Source of the DNA: Lates calcarifer
Taxonomy: Eukaryota > Chordata > Actinopteri > Centropomidae
Length of the DNA stretch: 64,000 nt
NCBI RefSeq assembly: GCF_001640805.2
Contig: NC_066848.1
Location: 8,137,526-8,201,525 of the forward strand
Direction: 5' to 3'
The translations under genes were made by a program, and so were the position numbers. The notes under the pieces are model-generated. The model did not search any database. It had not been told where the DNA came from and saw nothing but the letters and a program-made list of their open reading frames with translations. How positions within the stretch are numbered: the stretch's first letter is position 1; each line of letters starts with the position of its first letter. Of this stretch, positions 27,241 to 40,500 are shown one piece after another.

Positions 27241-29066
27241 AAGTATGTGTGGTCAAAGTTGAACAGTTGACAGTTTACAGTTCACAGACAGGCTCTGTAA
27301 TGAATTTACCATCTGCTTTGTATGATTGTTTGACTAATGGCTTCAGCAACTGTGACAGGTTTTAAGTGTGTTAAATTATGTGATTTTTATTATTTCAGAC
27401 AGAAATTATGATCCCAAAACTCTGCAAATAAGATGTAAGTTGTAATGAACCTGTCAGTCCACCACTGTGGTTCAGACTGAAATAGCTAAACAACTATTTG
27501 ATTCATTGCCATGAAATTTTGTTTTGACATTCATGCTCCCCAGAGAATGAATCATACTTCTGGCATAGTACTGACTTAGGTCATTCTCTTTCCTCTAGTG
27601 CCTCTACGAGCTGTCATTTTTAGTTTTTGGGAAATGTCTAAACAACCACTGAATAAATTGAAATATAATCTGGTGAAGAAAATTATATCCCACTCAAACT
27701 AAACTTTAAAGACTCCGATGTGCTCTTATCTTCATTTAGCATCATCATCATGTCAAAATTGTATTTTGTCAAGATCTTTGGTTTATAACCAAATACTTGC
27801 AAACTAAATTCTGATCAGTCTCAGCTGTACTTTGAGTTGTGTGGTAATTAGCAGTGTTAAAACATGCTATACAACTATGGTGAACATGGTAAAAACTACC
27901 AGCTTAGCATAAGCATGTTAGCATGCCATTGGAGCAGCTAACGTGGCTCTAGACCTTTGGTCTGTGCCCGAAATCACAACTTCTATTTGAGCATCCATTA
28001 TAAAGGAAATTGTGAGTGAGTGACCCAGGAAGTGATTTCAGACATGGCTTTAGCCTCATTCCTTTAAGTTCAGCAACTGTGGAACTGGGTTGGCCCGCCT
28101 TGTTCCTTTTACCGATAAGACAATCTCAGCACTAAGACACACTGCTGACACAAAGGGCAACATACCAAAATGTGAAAACTACATTCTCTGTCCATTGCTT
28201 AATTATCACTAAATCACTTTCAAGTCGCAGTGTCGATTCTTTAACTGCCTCTCTGGCGGGGAATGTGCTCCAGCCAGTAGGCATAGGCATTACTGTATGC
28301 ATAAATATGTGATGCTCAAGTATGTAAACATTTTGAGTTGTGCTTTATTTATGTGCTTCCACATGAATAGGCTCATAAAGCAGAAAGAGTGAGAATGAAA
28401 GGAGGCAGACAGTAGTGCAGGAGAACATGTTTGTCTGCCTCTTTGAACAATCATCAGAACGACTTAACAAAGCATTAAATGGCATATTTAAATGGGACTT
28501 ATTAACGCCAGTGGAAACAGGTAGTTTCCCTTTGTATTTTATGTTGCTGCAGATTTCTCTGATGGGAGGAATGCGTTGAGGGTGGGGCTGGGCCACGGTG
28601 AGCAACACAGGAATGACAGTCCTCACCTAATCCATGTTTGGCTGCACTTTTAAGATACAGATCTATTGACAGGGAATTCTCACAGGGCTCCAGAGCAGCA
28701 ATTACACATGCATTTCCGATGCACCTATTGTAACAGGAATCATTTTCTCAAGGGCCTTGTTGATTTAAACAATATCATATTCACTTAACGGCTGCTGGCA
28801 CTGAGACCTCTGGGTAATGTGAATGGATTTAGAGCTCACACGAAAGCGAGACTGGGAGAGGCTTCCCTCTCAAAATGATGCCGATCCTGCCAATTGTTGT
28901 TTGTTCTTTAAGAAAACAACCAAAACTATTGCTGAAAGAAGTGGTGAGAGTTTAGCTGCTGTTAATGCGTTGGCCCTCAGCAGACACAGGGCAGGACTCA
29001 GGAAGGAGAAAGGTCATGGTTAATGCCTCTGTTTAAAGACAGATCTGCTTCCCTTTGACCTGGTCC

Positions 29067-29067
<1 letters not shown>

Positions 29068-29162
<95 letters not shown>
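29068..29162. repeat. (TC)n followed by (AC)n compound microsatellite
   Basis: TC run from 29068 to 29145 with one interruption, followed directly by an AC run to 29162. Confidence 0.97.
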
Positions 29163-30159
29163 TATTGCAAATAATCCCACCCAGAGGACTCTTCAGGCTC
29201 GTTCCAGAAACTATTAGCAGATAGCATCAGTGCATGCAGGAATGTAAACATTTACAGTAAAGCTATAAGACATCAACTCTCCCCGGGGAAGACACATCCA
29301 TCACATGGTAACCGCATCAGCACTAACAAGCTACACCCCCACCCCCCCACCCAAAAAGGAATTAGACGATCACACCTTTGCGCACAATTTGACATGTTTC
29401 GTATAATCAGTCTGCATTGTGCTGTTGGTTAAGTTCACTGTTGTGTGATCATACTACTGCTGTTGATTTCATAGAATGTTCTGCTGCCAAGGTCAAGTCA
29501 AATATGAAAACTGCTTTACAAATCAAACATCTCTTGACAAATCGAGGCTCTGCAGAAAAGGGAGCACCCAGCAGTTACTGCAGCCCAGCAGTCATAGTAT
29601 CCTGCATATACGTAAAGAAATGCGGTGATCCCAGGTCTGTGTTTGCCAGAGCAGGAGCAGGGGTCATGACGAGGATTAGAGAGGATAGAGAGATGAGCCC
29701 ACCCAGAGCTTAGAAAGACTGGGCTCACTTTTAAGGAAGTAGCACAGGTCGAGTGTGTGTGCCCATTAGGAGCAGACACAGGATGTTCAGGCTGAGAGTT
29801 GGAGCACATTTGGAGGCAGATTAAGAAATAGGCAAAGCTCACGAGGGCATGGAAAGTAATACAAAAAGACACCACACTACCACTCAGCCCCTTGCCAAAC
29901 GTCTCATAATCTTTTTTGCAGTTTTGAAACTATTCCTGTAACATATATAATGAATACTAAATTAACTTTGTGAAAAAATATGCATGGAAAAAAGATGCGT
30001 CTGTTAATTATTGAGGGTGAGTGCTCGCTGGGGTCCCCTGTCCTCTGTCCATAGATGGACAGGAAGTCTTCCAAACTGCTACATTTCCTTCCCCTGACTC
30101 CTCTCCGCTCTCATGTCTCCCACACACATGCTCAGACAGACACACACTCCTCCAGAGCC

Positions 30160-30260
30160 AGCTGGAGGAATCCAAATGTTTTAATTAGCGGTGATAAGCA
30201 GAGACAAGGAGAGCATTGAGCAGGCTCCTATCAGCAAGTTGATAAAGAAACTACTCAGGC
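30160..30260. promoter_or_regulatory. candidate enhancer with GATA and homeodomain cores
   Basis: Unique, non-repetitive stretch with a homeodomain core 'ttaattagcg' (30181), GATAAG (30193-30198), an inverted GATA core 'ctatc' (30228-30232) and GATAAA (30241-30246) within about 65 bp. The clustering and the position between a homeobox gene and its neighbour suggest a regulatory element; conservation was not tested. Confidence 0.25.
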
Positions 30261-30710
30261 CCCACTTAGGGCCTCTAAAACTTCCCTCCTCCTTCTCCTC
30301 TTCTTCCTAGTCTATATCTCCACTGAAGGACACGCTCACCACTGCTGCATGAAACAAAAAGTGTCCAGTGTATCTTCAAGTTCTATGGGGCCAGGTGTCA
30401 TCTTTTAGTTATCACCACCACCCCAATTGAAGCTGCACCTTCTGCCGTCCACTTCCCTACTTGCAGTTTAGGTTAACCCTCACTTGGAGCTGACTTGTTC
30501 TCTCTCATACATCTCTATCCTTTGCTTCGCATCCTATACTCCTTTGTGCACCATAATCTTTCTTTTAGGCACTTTTTTAGACCACATCATTAACTGAACA
30601 GCAATAGAAAAATGTTTCACATGGGGCTGCAGGGTTAGGAAGGAGGAAAAAAATATGTCCTGACCTTGAACCAATGCTGTATCTCTGGAGGTCCAGACAG
30701 ACAGACAGAC

Positions 30711-30715
30711 ACACA

Positions 30716-30747
<32 letters not shown>
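30711..30747. repeat. (CA)n microsatellite
   Basis: CA dinucleotide run preceded by four AGAC units. Confidence 0.95.
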
Positions 30748-30750
<3 letters not shown>

Positions 30751-33159
30751 CTCAAATCCACCTGATACACACTGAAGGATACAGTGTAATTGGACAGATC
30801 CTCCCTGAAGCTGTTTGCCAGAGAAATACATTTTTGGATGCACTGATAACAAATGTACACTCCTCACCTGGGTTGTCACAATAACTTTGCAAATCAAAAA
30901 TGAAATGGATTAAATTTTTTTTGTTTTCAAAATAAAGTATCAACATTAATAATGTGAATGGCTTCAGTATAAATCACTGTTGATAATACCTGTCATTGAA
31001 GTTATTTCAGACAAGTGTGTAATCAAAACTATTAAGTTGGCATGAATGCTTTCGGTGAACAAATGAATGGCTCACGGTTTTTGCCAGACCAGTTTGTGCT
31101 GACTAGAGCTCCGAGGCATAGCAGTTAAGCTTATTTGACAGGAAGGGAAGACAGCTTTCTTTTCAAGATCAAGTTCAAAGGGCAGGAGGCCTGCTTCTTC
31201 CTCAGTGGCCCTGACTGCACCTGCGTCGCCTCAGCACACATACACACAAACACAAATGCATGTGCAAGGAATCTTGTCCACACTGCTTCCACACCACTGA
31301 CAGACAACTTTAGTTTTGGTCTCAGGCAGTGTGCGTTGTGCACTGAGAGTGTGTGTGTGTGTCTTAAGTTGCAGCTTTCTGAAGTGTTTGTAAGAAGATT
31401 TTATGACCTCGTTTACCTTTAAAAGGTATTTGTCACAACATTTGAGATGAGGTGGAGGTGGAGTGAGGGGGGGTCAATCATCCGTAACAATGCTGCAGTT
31501 CATCAGATACTGCCAAGGCTTTATTCCTGAAGGCCCAAGGGATGATAAATGTGTGCATCTGTCTGTGTGTGTGCAGACAAATGTGTATTGCTTTTAGCTT
31601 TGATCATGAAACTAGTGTGGCAGTGTAAGTTTTCAACTGCGGATCCCTCCTTAGGCAACAAACAAAAATATTCCTTCATCATACATGCAGAAAACTCTTT
31701 TTAAGCTCCCACTGATGACTATTTCTGCTCATATGAAGACACCAGTTTCTCTGCCATAGGAGCATTATTCTCTGTCCTTTTCTTTCTCCCTATTCTGGCC
31801 CATTAGCAATGGCATTTTACTGTAAACACGTGGATTTATTGAGAAGCTCTCTATTCAGTGCAAGTCTTGCATGAAATTTTTTATAGCGTGAGAAGTGAGG
31901 AGGATCCTGTTTCAAACTCACAGACACACCATAGCCACACACAACATCTCCCTGTTGTCCTGAGTCCTATGCAGGTTTAACATCATGTATAAATGTTCAT
32001 GGTCAAAACAGCTGTTTTCTCCTCTGCTACAGCTTTCTCCAACAAAGGAACTGCTGTGTGACTGAGTAAGTGTATGTATTTGTGTGCTTGTTAATGAGCA
32101 TCTTGTATCCTTGGCGGTGGTGGGAAGAATTTCTCCTCCCCAACTTGTTCTCTTAAGTGATGACAGGAGCTCTATCTCCCCCACATCCTAATTCTCCACA
32201 GCACAGCACCATGGGAGCCTTTCAAGCCACAACTGGCACAGTAGGTTGATCCTTCTGTTATATTGGTTGATTGGCCCTGAGCTGGAATTTAACATTGTGC
32301 TATGCTTTATAATTCAGTCTGACGCTGCCTTTTTCATGTCTTCTTTGGAGTCATGCCAAAGTTAAGGATAAAATCTAGCCAGGGACCATTTTTTCCAATT
32401 GTCTCCTACTTTGAAAACAGACTTTTGTCAAACAAGTGCCTTTGGGCAGCGTGTGCATTTTAATCGTTAAATGAGCTCCTTTCTAGTTTCAAAATTCTGT
32501 TTTATTATTTTAAAAATTCCAGCCAATATGCATTTCCTTTAATACATTTGTTTTTAAGAAAATTATCACAGTAAGCACGGGCCCGCAGCCCATTTCTACC
32601 TCAAGATCCCCTTGTGGGTCAATTTGGCCTTGAATGAGGGGCTGGCATGAGGATAATATTTCAGCATCACTTTAACAAAAGAAAAAGCCACTTTTCTCAG
32701 AAATACAGTTGATATCAGATTGCATAAATCTAATTAGCACTTTGCTTGTGGTCAATAATGGAAACGAAACATGATGAAAATCAGAGATAACATCTCAATT
32801 CATGGTTATCTTGTCTGCAGGCTGTTGCACAGGATCAAGTTTTACAGAATGCCAGTAAAAAAACAAACTCTAAACAAATTACACCAGCAGTAAATGTGTA
32901 TCACATGTTGCACTATTTGGTAAATGTATGCACCAAAAAGCTTGCTTGCTTGGTGTACCCTAACTAAAGCCTTTCTGCTTCAGTCTCTTGTCTTGGCTTC
33001 TCTCCTCTCCTCCTCTCAAACCTGCTCTATCTGCCCAGAGAGGGAGAGACTGCAGCAGCCAGAGGGATTACAACAACAGCTCCTTTATCCAGCAGCACCC
33101 CCAAGGAGCGTGAGATCACAACCTGTATGTGTCTGTGTGTATCCCAGTGAGTTAGACGA

Positions 33160-33270
33160 GGAGCCTGTAATCACACCTCATCCATTAGCTCCTGGCGAGG
33201 ATGGAATAAAGTGGACATTATGGCATAATCCTGTATCACTCTGTAATTCATGCTGAGTGGTCCAGTCATG
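33160..33270. promoter_or_regulatory. candidate conserved non-coding element
   Basis: Unique sequence with several homeodomain-type cores (TAATCA at 33169, ATTAG at about 33183, TAATTC at about 33243) and no repeat character, about 9 kb past nkx3-3. It has the composition of vertebrate developmental enhancers. This is a weak call that depends on cross-species alignment. Confidence 0.2.
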
Positions 33271-33602
33271 ATTTGGCTTAATATATGGAGAGAGATCTGA
33301 CAAGAGAAGCAACAAAAGGGCCATAAATATGTAGAGAGGGGAGAGGAGGCGAGCGACTGAGGGAGAGTTGTTGCAGAGGACCTGGGTCCTTCAGGCATTC
33401 ACATTCCTAAGTACCCTTGGAGTGTGTGTTTGTTAGCGTGTATGTGTGTGAAATACACCCTTCCACAGGTGCTTGCTGTAAGGGGCTTTGACCGGAGGCT
33501 TGAGTTTCCAAAACATGGGCTTACACCAATACACAAGGGAGTGTACGCATGTGTGTTTCTTTCATCAACTTGTAAGGGTTTTTTTCCACCACAAAAGATG
33601 TA

Positions 33603-33606
<4 letters not shown>

Positions 33607-33642
<36 letters not shown>
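33607..33642. repeat. (GT)n microsatellite
   Basis: GT dinucleotide run of about 36 bp. Confidence 0.95.
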
Positions 33643-33643
<1 letters not shown>

Positions 33644-34128
33644 CGTGTGTTACTGTCCAAATAAAGTCAGACAAAATGGCCTTGAAATACTGCTAATTTT
33701 CATTTGAGAAGATAAAATGTTCCGGGTTTGGTTAGGGGGCAGCAGCCACTGATCCACACAGTCACACACATGCATAATATACACACACCCACTGGGCAAA
33801 CACCTCAGAGTAATTATGTCTGACAGTAAAAAGTGTGCCACTGTAAGATCTGTAATTGTAAGAGTAAATAGTTTTCTTTAAAGGGTGGAATTGCTGTGAT
33901 AAGATCATTACTCCTATTAAACAGGAAACATTTTAGACATGTAAAAACTTTTAAAATAACAGCTTGGCATTGTCTATTATTGGCATATTCTGCTTGACTG
34001 TCTGATTGTATTGTCCTGGTATCTGTGGATTTTAGTCTTGGACTGAGCATATTTCTGTACATATATATATTTGCTTTAATGATTTATCTCTGCTCTACAA
34101 AGCTTGGGAATAAAACAAAATACAGGAG

Positions 34129-34321
34129 ACATTTTGACTTGTAAAAGCAGGAAATGCACAAGTGTTACTAATAACATTAATGATGGCTCAGTTCCAATGA
34201 AGTGTCCCAGCCAACTTGCACAATATGAGTGCGCTGGAAATGTCATGCTTAAATGGAAAGTAGCCATTATTAATGTTATTAATTGCATATGTGTGTTTCC
34301 TGCTATTGCATGTCAAAACAT
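34129..34321. mobile_element. palindromic MITE-like element
   Basis: Two 60 bp arms, 34129-34188 and 34262-34321, are inverted copies of each other with no gaps and about 47 of 60 positions matching by eye. The sequence TAATAACATT is identical in both. Weaker pairing continues into the 73 bp centre. The outer end (acattttgacttgt) recurs exactly at 53720-53733 with further similarity after it, so the sequence is dispersed. There is no open frame; a non-autonomous fold-back transposon is the simplest reading. The true ends and target-site duplication were not resolved. Confidence 0.65.
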
Positions 34322-34454
34322 CTATGGGACTTAAAGAACTAAGGACAGCACCTGTAACAACTGCCAAGTAGAAACTGTACTGGTATCCACAGAAACTAAG
34401 TCAATACCTCTATCATCTGCCAAGGGGAGGCACAACTTTGTGGGTGAGAGAAAG

Positions 34455-34480
34455 GACACACACACACACACACACACACA
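34455..34480. repeat. (CA)n microsatellite
   Basis: CA dinucleotide run of about 26 bp. Confidence 0.93.
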
Positions 34481-34793
34481 AAATCGTACAAGAACAGAGC
34501 TAGAAAGAAAGGGGCTAATGACCAGACTAAATAGTTTACTCCTCTCAGACTGCTGAGATTTGGAGCAGACAGGCTCAGTCAAACTCTCCCATACAGACAG
34601 ACAGACTTGGATGTCCTTCTGTGTTTTTAACCACAGTATCTCCACACGCACGCAATTTACACCCATAACTTTCCTTCTCACGTAATGTCTGTCAGTCAGT
34701 CTCATCGCGTCTCTAATCATCTCTAGAAACATCAAGACAGTGGGCAAGCTCTAGCTGGCTGCGCAGCAGTAGAGGAAAGAGAGGAGTGCACAT

Positions 34794-34820
34794 GCGCGCG
34801 CGCGCGCGCGCACACACACA
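34794..34820. repeat. (GC)n-(CA)n alternating purine-pyrimidine tract
   Basis: Nine GC units followed by CA units. Alternating GC of this length is a classic left-handed (Z) DNA-forming sequence and is rare in CpG-depleted vertebrate DNA. Confidence 0.9.
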
Positions 34821-37047
34821 CCTTTCTAACAGCATAAACTATGACAGGCCACACATACTGTATACACGCATGCAGAGATAATGGGAGATAGAGAGCGTCA
34901 GATATGGTTCATTAACACTCCCTGTTTGAACAGGTGTCTCACATGGGTGTGGGTGCAAGTGTGTGTGTGTCCGAGTCTGATTATGTCGTGTCTGGGGTGG
35001 CGGAGCTGTCACTCTTCACCACAACATGTATGATGTGTCCACCGGATTTAGGTGTTTGTATACAGTCTACTTCATATTTCTCAGAGAAAGAGCAAAGATG
35101 TGAATATGTAAAATGACGTAATGTTAAAAAAACTGTCAACTTGAAGGCAAACCTTTTCAAGATTTGAAAAAGAAAAGAAACAAACACAAAATCAGTTAAG
35201 TGACCCAACTGCTTCTGCCTGTTGTTAATACAGTTCACGGGTGTAACTGAAGGAGTCCTGGTATAAAACGTCACATTGTACACAGATCAAAATGGTAATA
35301 AGCAATTTGACGTTTTAGTCACGAGTAAGATAATAAGCTCCAATAGCTGATCCAACACCAACAAACAACAACCCGCACCACACACCGTTCTCCCACATCG
35401 TGAATTAAAGTACAGTGCAGTGGACTCAATATAGTGACTGGAGTGACTGATGATAGAGGATAATAACTCGTAACTGTCTTTCAATCATATTTTCCAAGTT
35501 TTTGAGCAGATATAATTTTGTTTTGGACTTTTACCTGCTTTAGTTCAATCTTTACTTAAAACATGCTAATTACCTTTCGGTCCCACACCAACTATCAATT
35601 TTACTTTCTATGGTTCTCAAAGTTTATCAAACATTATTTGCTGAATTCCAAAGTGGCACCCTCTTTGCTGTTTGTGTCCACAAGTTCAAATTGTGTTTTC
35701 AGTCTTGAGGGTCAAAGTTGGAATATGCACCTGTGTTCAAGACTAAACAACTGTACCTGCCTTGAACTAAAAATAAATACCTGAAAACACACACAAACTC
35801 ACCATGTTGCTCTGGCAGTACAGACGTGGCTTAGGACACTGCCTCCGTTTCATCCATCCAGTTCTTTGGTTTCTATTCACCAAGGAAACAAAGACTTAAA
35901 ATCTTTCACACACACCCAGATTAAAATAAGATTATGCAAGAATTTTCTATCAAGTCATCTTCACATGGCTAGCAAAGCATTCAAAAACATTTCAAGAAAT
36001 CAAAGGAGGGCTCTCATCATTTACGAGCAGGGAGTAGTGCCCCGCTGCTCAGTCTTTATTCAACGAGTGCAATTCAGTGTCGGAAACAATCAGACATTAA
36101 TCAATAAGAATGACAGCTTCCATTTATGTGTACTCAGTGAGGATGCAGATACACATCTTGTGGGATACTTAACTCCTTGAAATTTTGAGTTAAATTATTC
36201 TTTTGGAATGAACATTGTTCACAACTTTTGCTGTCAAGCACAGATATTGAAACTCAGTAGTTCACAAGCTGCGAACAGGCTCATAGCTACAGTTAATGCA
36301 CAGAAATGGCTATCTCAATGCTGCCCTGGTCTGCTCTGCCAAACAGGTACACAAGGCATTAAAGGTGAGTATTTGGATGATCAAAGGGTTGACTGAATGG
36401 GGAAAGCAACTGTAAAGCTTAAGTAATATATTTGCTGGAAATAAAATACATTTGAAGGAGTCAAAGATCTTAAAAATAAATTAAACACACATTCCAGATA
36501 CCTTAGGGTGGAGCAATCTTAATGACATTTTAAAAAGGGGAAATAATATTAATTATATTAATTTCTTTACTGCCAATAGCAAAACAAAAATGAGACCCTA
36601 AATCTGATCTCTGGCCTTTTGTGTGGAATCATCAATTTCTATTGGACTATATTTCAAATTACATAGTTCAATTACTCAGATGGTCATAAATTTTGCTCTC
36701 AATGATTTGAATGGCCATTTTGGCAGATCAGCTGAATTTCCAAACTGGTGTCTGGGTACTAGTCCATATCAGGAAATGACTGTGTTCAGCATATCAACAA
36801 AATGTTCTCAGCTAGGGTCAGTTTTCTTTTGATTCTAAATAGTTGAAAAACTTGGCTCAAGTCAACAAGAAATTTTGATAAAGAACTGAATGCCTGTGTG
36901 TAGCTCAAACTAGACACCGATATTAACTTGTTTTGTCTAAGATTACAGAGAGAATTGTCTATTATGAGATACTTATATATGTATATGTGTATATAAATTT
37001 TGCTCATAAATCTAGAGAAGGCTGTGGATCTGGAGTCACTCATAATC

Positions 37048-37053
37048 TTTATT
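37048..37053 (-). terminator. candidate slc25a28 polyadenylation signal
   Basis: The plus strand reads TTTATT, which is AATAAA on the minus strand, about 470 bases past the slc25a28 stop codon. Confidence 0.4.
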
Positions 37054-37520
37054 TGCAAAATTAAGTCTGAATGGGTGAAAATAAAAATCTGGTCCTAGGA
37101 CAGAAAGCTTATGGGACTACAAAAATGAATAAAGTCACACTACTGCCCTCTGCTGACTACCTCTCCTACTGAAAACTTGTGCGTTCTTCACATCCATCCA
37201 CAGCATGGACAAATGTAGTGGCCACTAGAATGGCTTTAAAAAAAAAAAAAAGTACAGATTTACTAGTTCTAAAATACTGTGTAAATGCTTTCTCCTAGAA
37301 GAGAGAAACAACATAACTCAAACCATACCTAGTCTTGAAAAAGTGTAGCAGAAATATAACTACTCAAGCCGTCTTCAAAGATGTCTTTCTTATCTGCTAT
37401 GTCTGAAAGGGATGGGACAACTGAGGTGGATCTTAGTCAGATTCTATGTGCGTATTGACTTAATCTTCTCCTCACAGGGAGGGCAGAGCAATATTAGAGG
37501 AGGTTAAACCGAGGACATGT

Positions 37521-40500
37521 CTACTTCTCAGCCTCCATGTGCTGCGTTCTCCTCTTGTTGTGCTGGTGCTTGGTGAGTCCATACTTGAAGAACTCATACA
37601 CTGACCAGCTGATGGCTGTGGAGGGCATCTGGTAGATGACCCTTGCCTGGACTCCCTTAAAGAAGCCCTGCAGGCCGCCCAGCCTGTAAACTGTCCGGAA
37701 GGCATGGGCCAGGCCTGAAATATGTCTGTGGGCTCCTTGGCCTTGGCCGGGGCCATGGCCAGAGGATGGGGTGCTGAGGGCTATAGACTCCTGGGTGTTG
37801 AGCAGGGTCTTGCAGACATCTAGAGGCGTGGTGGCCGCAGCTGCAATGGCTCCAGCCAAAGCCCCGGACAACATGTGGGACGAGGGATTGTACTGTCTGT
37901 GGGGGTTGAGCAGCTCCTGGAGATACTCATAGGTCATGAAGTGGATTGCCTGGAAGGGCACGTTCATGGTGAGCTGGGTGGTGTAGCTGCGGTAAAATGC
38001 AGCAGGCCCCTCTTTCTGCCATATGGCGCGTACACAGTCCAACACGCCACGGTAAGGTGAATTATACATCTGCATGCGCTGCTTCACAACTAAGGACACG
38101 TGGGTGGATGCATTGATGGAGGAAAATACCAAATGTGACCGGGTTGGCCAGTACCAGGGTGGAAAAGATGGAGAAAGAGAAAAGGAAATTAGTGAGCTAT
38201 TACCCACTCTAAAGTACATATAGCTTCAATAAACATACAGAAAGATGTAGTGTGTCGTTTAAATAGCCTTTGCTCAGACAGCTGCAGCCCATCTAACAGC
38301 TGCACATGAGGACTATGACCAGTGTCCTTCTACTGACATGTTTGGGCAGGTGCACTAGAGGCAGCTGTGAAAGTCAATATGAGAGACTGCAGGGTTAAGA
38401 CCAACATGTGAAGATGGCTGGCTCGGGCATGTCACCTGTAAGTTTCTTCACTGAAATTTATGTATGACAGACTGTTTTTTTGAGAGATAAAAATATCTTA
38501 TTACCAGTCCTAATACTGTGGAAAAAGGCAAAAGGCATTACACAGTAAAATGTTCGCCTTACCTTCAGCTGGGTTCATGGCTGCATCATGAAGCAGTGTG
38601 GCCACACACCCAGCTGCTCCTGAAATAAACACACCTCAGAAATCAATACACATTGATATAATCATCAAGAACACACAAGGAAATGGAGGAGACTGCAGCA
38701 AAGAGGCATAGAATGGAAAGGAAAAAGCATTTTCATTTGCAACAGTATGAACCCCTTTCATCATGAAACAGCCTTCACTGCCTAATTCCCAAAAGCTGCA
38801 GTCATGCTCAAAACAATATATCATTAGAGCAGAGTTGGTGCATATTCAGCAATCTGCACAGGTGTAAACTAGAGATGACCCCCCTGGCCAAATTCAGGAG
38901 GCCAAACTTGAGCAACGGGAGACCCCTGGTGGACAAGGCGGTTCATCGCTCCTTTTGAAGGATTTAAAACCAAACCCATAAGCATTTACAGACAGGACCA
39001 ACAGAGGAGAGAGTGGATGAGATGGGAGAAAGAGGACTTACCCAGCCTCCCACTAAACTGGAAAAGAAGGAAGAGAGAGAGAGTAGGGAGAACAAGGAAT
39101 AAGGAAAAGGTTGACATTCAGAGCAAATTTTCCAAATTGACTCTTTCTATTTTCGTGACATTACTGAACAACTGAACTGACAGCGGACTCTGGCACTTCC
39201 TTACAATGTACAACTGTAGCTATGAAAAGGCTCTATCTGATTTGATGGCCTGCCAGGGGTTTTCGAGAGTGGTCAGGCCATGTCTGCTCTGTATACGGAT
39301 TAGGCTGAGTCAGCAGCTTCATAGAGATCACAATGAGGGTGCCTGGCATTAGGCTTGGTGTTGGTCTAGTCCTAGATATCAACTTATATTATAGTGTTAA
39401 GATAGTCAAATATGTTTATGTGTGTATATGTATGTTTTGTGATACCATTAGCCAAATGACTGTTAGCCCCTGGGTGAATGACATCACTTAGAGTCTTTTT
39501 GAGTTTCTCGTAGCTGGCAAAATAGAGGGCATGGGCAGGTCCCGCTCCAACTGCTGTCGCATTAAGCCCCCTCATTGGCCGCCAGACTCCCTCTGTGGCT
39601 ACAATGCGGCGAAGAGCATCCATTACATTCCTGTAGCGGGCTGCGGGGTCGGGCTGGAGGCTCTGCATTCGTGTCTGGAAAAGAGGAAAAGGTAGAATGC
39701 ACCAAAGTTCAATGCTAACAGGCTGCTCCCTCCTCACCCCCAGGTCTAGGTATCATGTTTTGTCATGTGTTCAGTGAATTTGACCTGATTTAGATATAAA
39801 AATAGAATGTAATGCATAATTCAAGTCTTACAATATGTCAAGCAAGCAAAGAACAGAATGGCAATGAAAAGAGTCCTGCATAGATTACAGTATGAATAAG
39901 GAATCAAATAAGGGAAATGAGGTGTTTGACATTGTGTGTGGTGTGTGTGTTGGTGTATATGCATAATTGAATAGAAGGAAGTTTGGAGTTACAAGCTCCA
40001 AGGTCACAGGGGGACATAAGCTGACTTCCCGTAAGCCTCTTTTCCCACTAACCCTGAAGCACACCTTTCTCTCCTCCTCCTAAAACACACGCATGCACAT
40101 GGAGATAAATGATAAATTATATAAACTTTATCTAAAGTACAAGTGCAAGTGATTAGTGTTTCAGTCACCTGCTATTTGGAGTGTTACCTGGGGTTGGACC
40201 GAGTGAGCATGTCTGTCTCAAAGGAACGAACAGCGACATAATCCCTGAATACCAAACTTCCAGCTGAATGGACAAACTTACATCCCACTGGGTGTGTGCA
40301 CGTAGTGCACTAGGAAAGCATACACATGGCCTCATGTCACTCTATACTACAGCTGTGGAATGTAGGGCCTGAATAGAGCAAGCTAACAAGGTGGTACAAG
40401 TGTATACATCAAGTTACTTCACGTTTGGCACACAAACTCACTGCACACTAACTTGCTCTCTTTGCATGAGAGTGAGGAGAGGCTGCAATGTCAGAACTCC

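Larger units (their letters stand above)
24137..37520. other. gene-poor interval between nkx3-3 and slc25a28
   Basis: About 13 kb with no recognisable protein-coding exon on either strand. The first 0.8 kb is probably nkx3-3 3' UTR and the last 0.5 kb is slc25a28 3' UTR. Long pyrimidine, CA/GT and ACAGT tandem tracts are scattered through it, with a palindromic MITE-like element at 34129-34321. Several unique stretches rich in homeodomain (TAATTA/ATTAG) and GATA cores (for example 30160-30260, 32560-32800, 33160-33270) look like candidate developmental enhancers. The open frames here are short and low-complexity. Confidence 0.55.

Noticed and set aside
29417..29875. Overlapping open frames of about 100 codons on both strands
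   Set aside because: No similarity to a known family, no splice context and no conserved motif; expected by chance.
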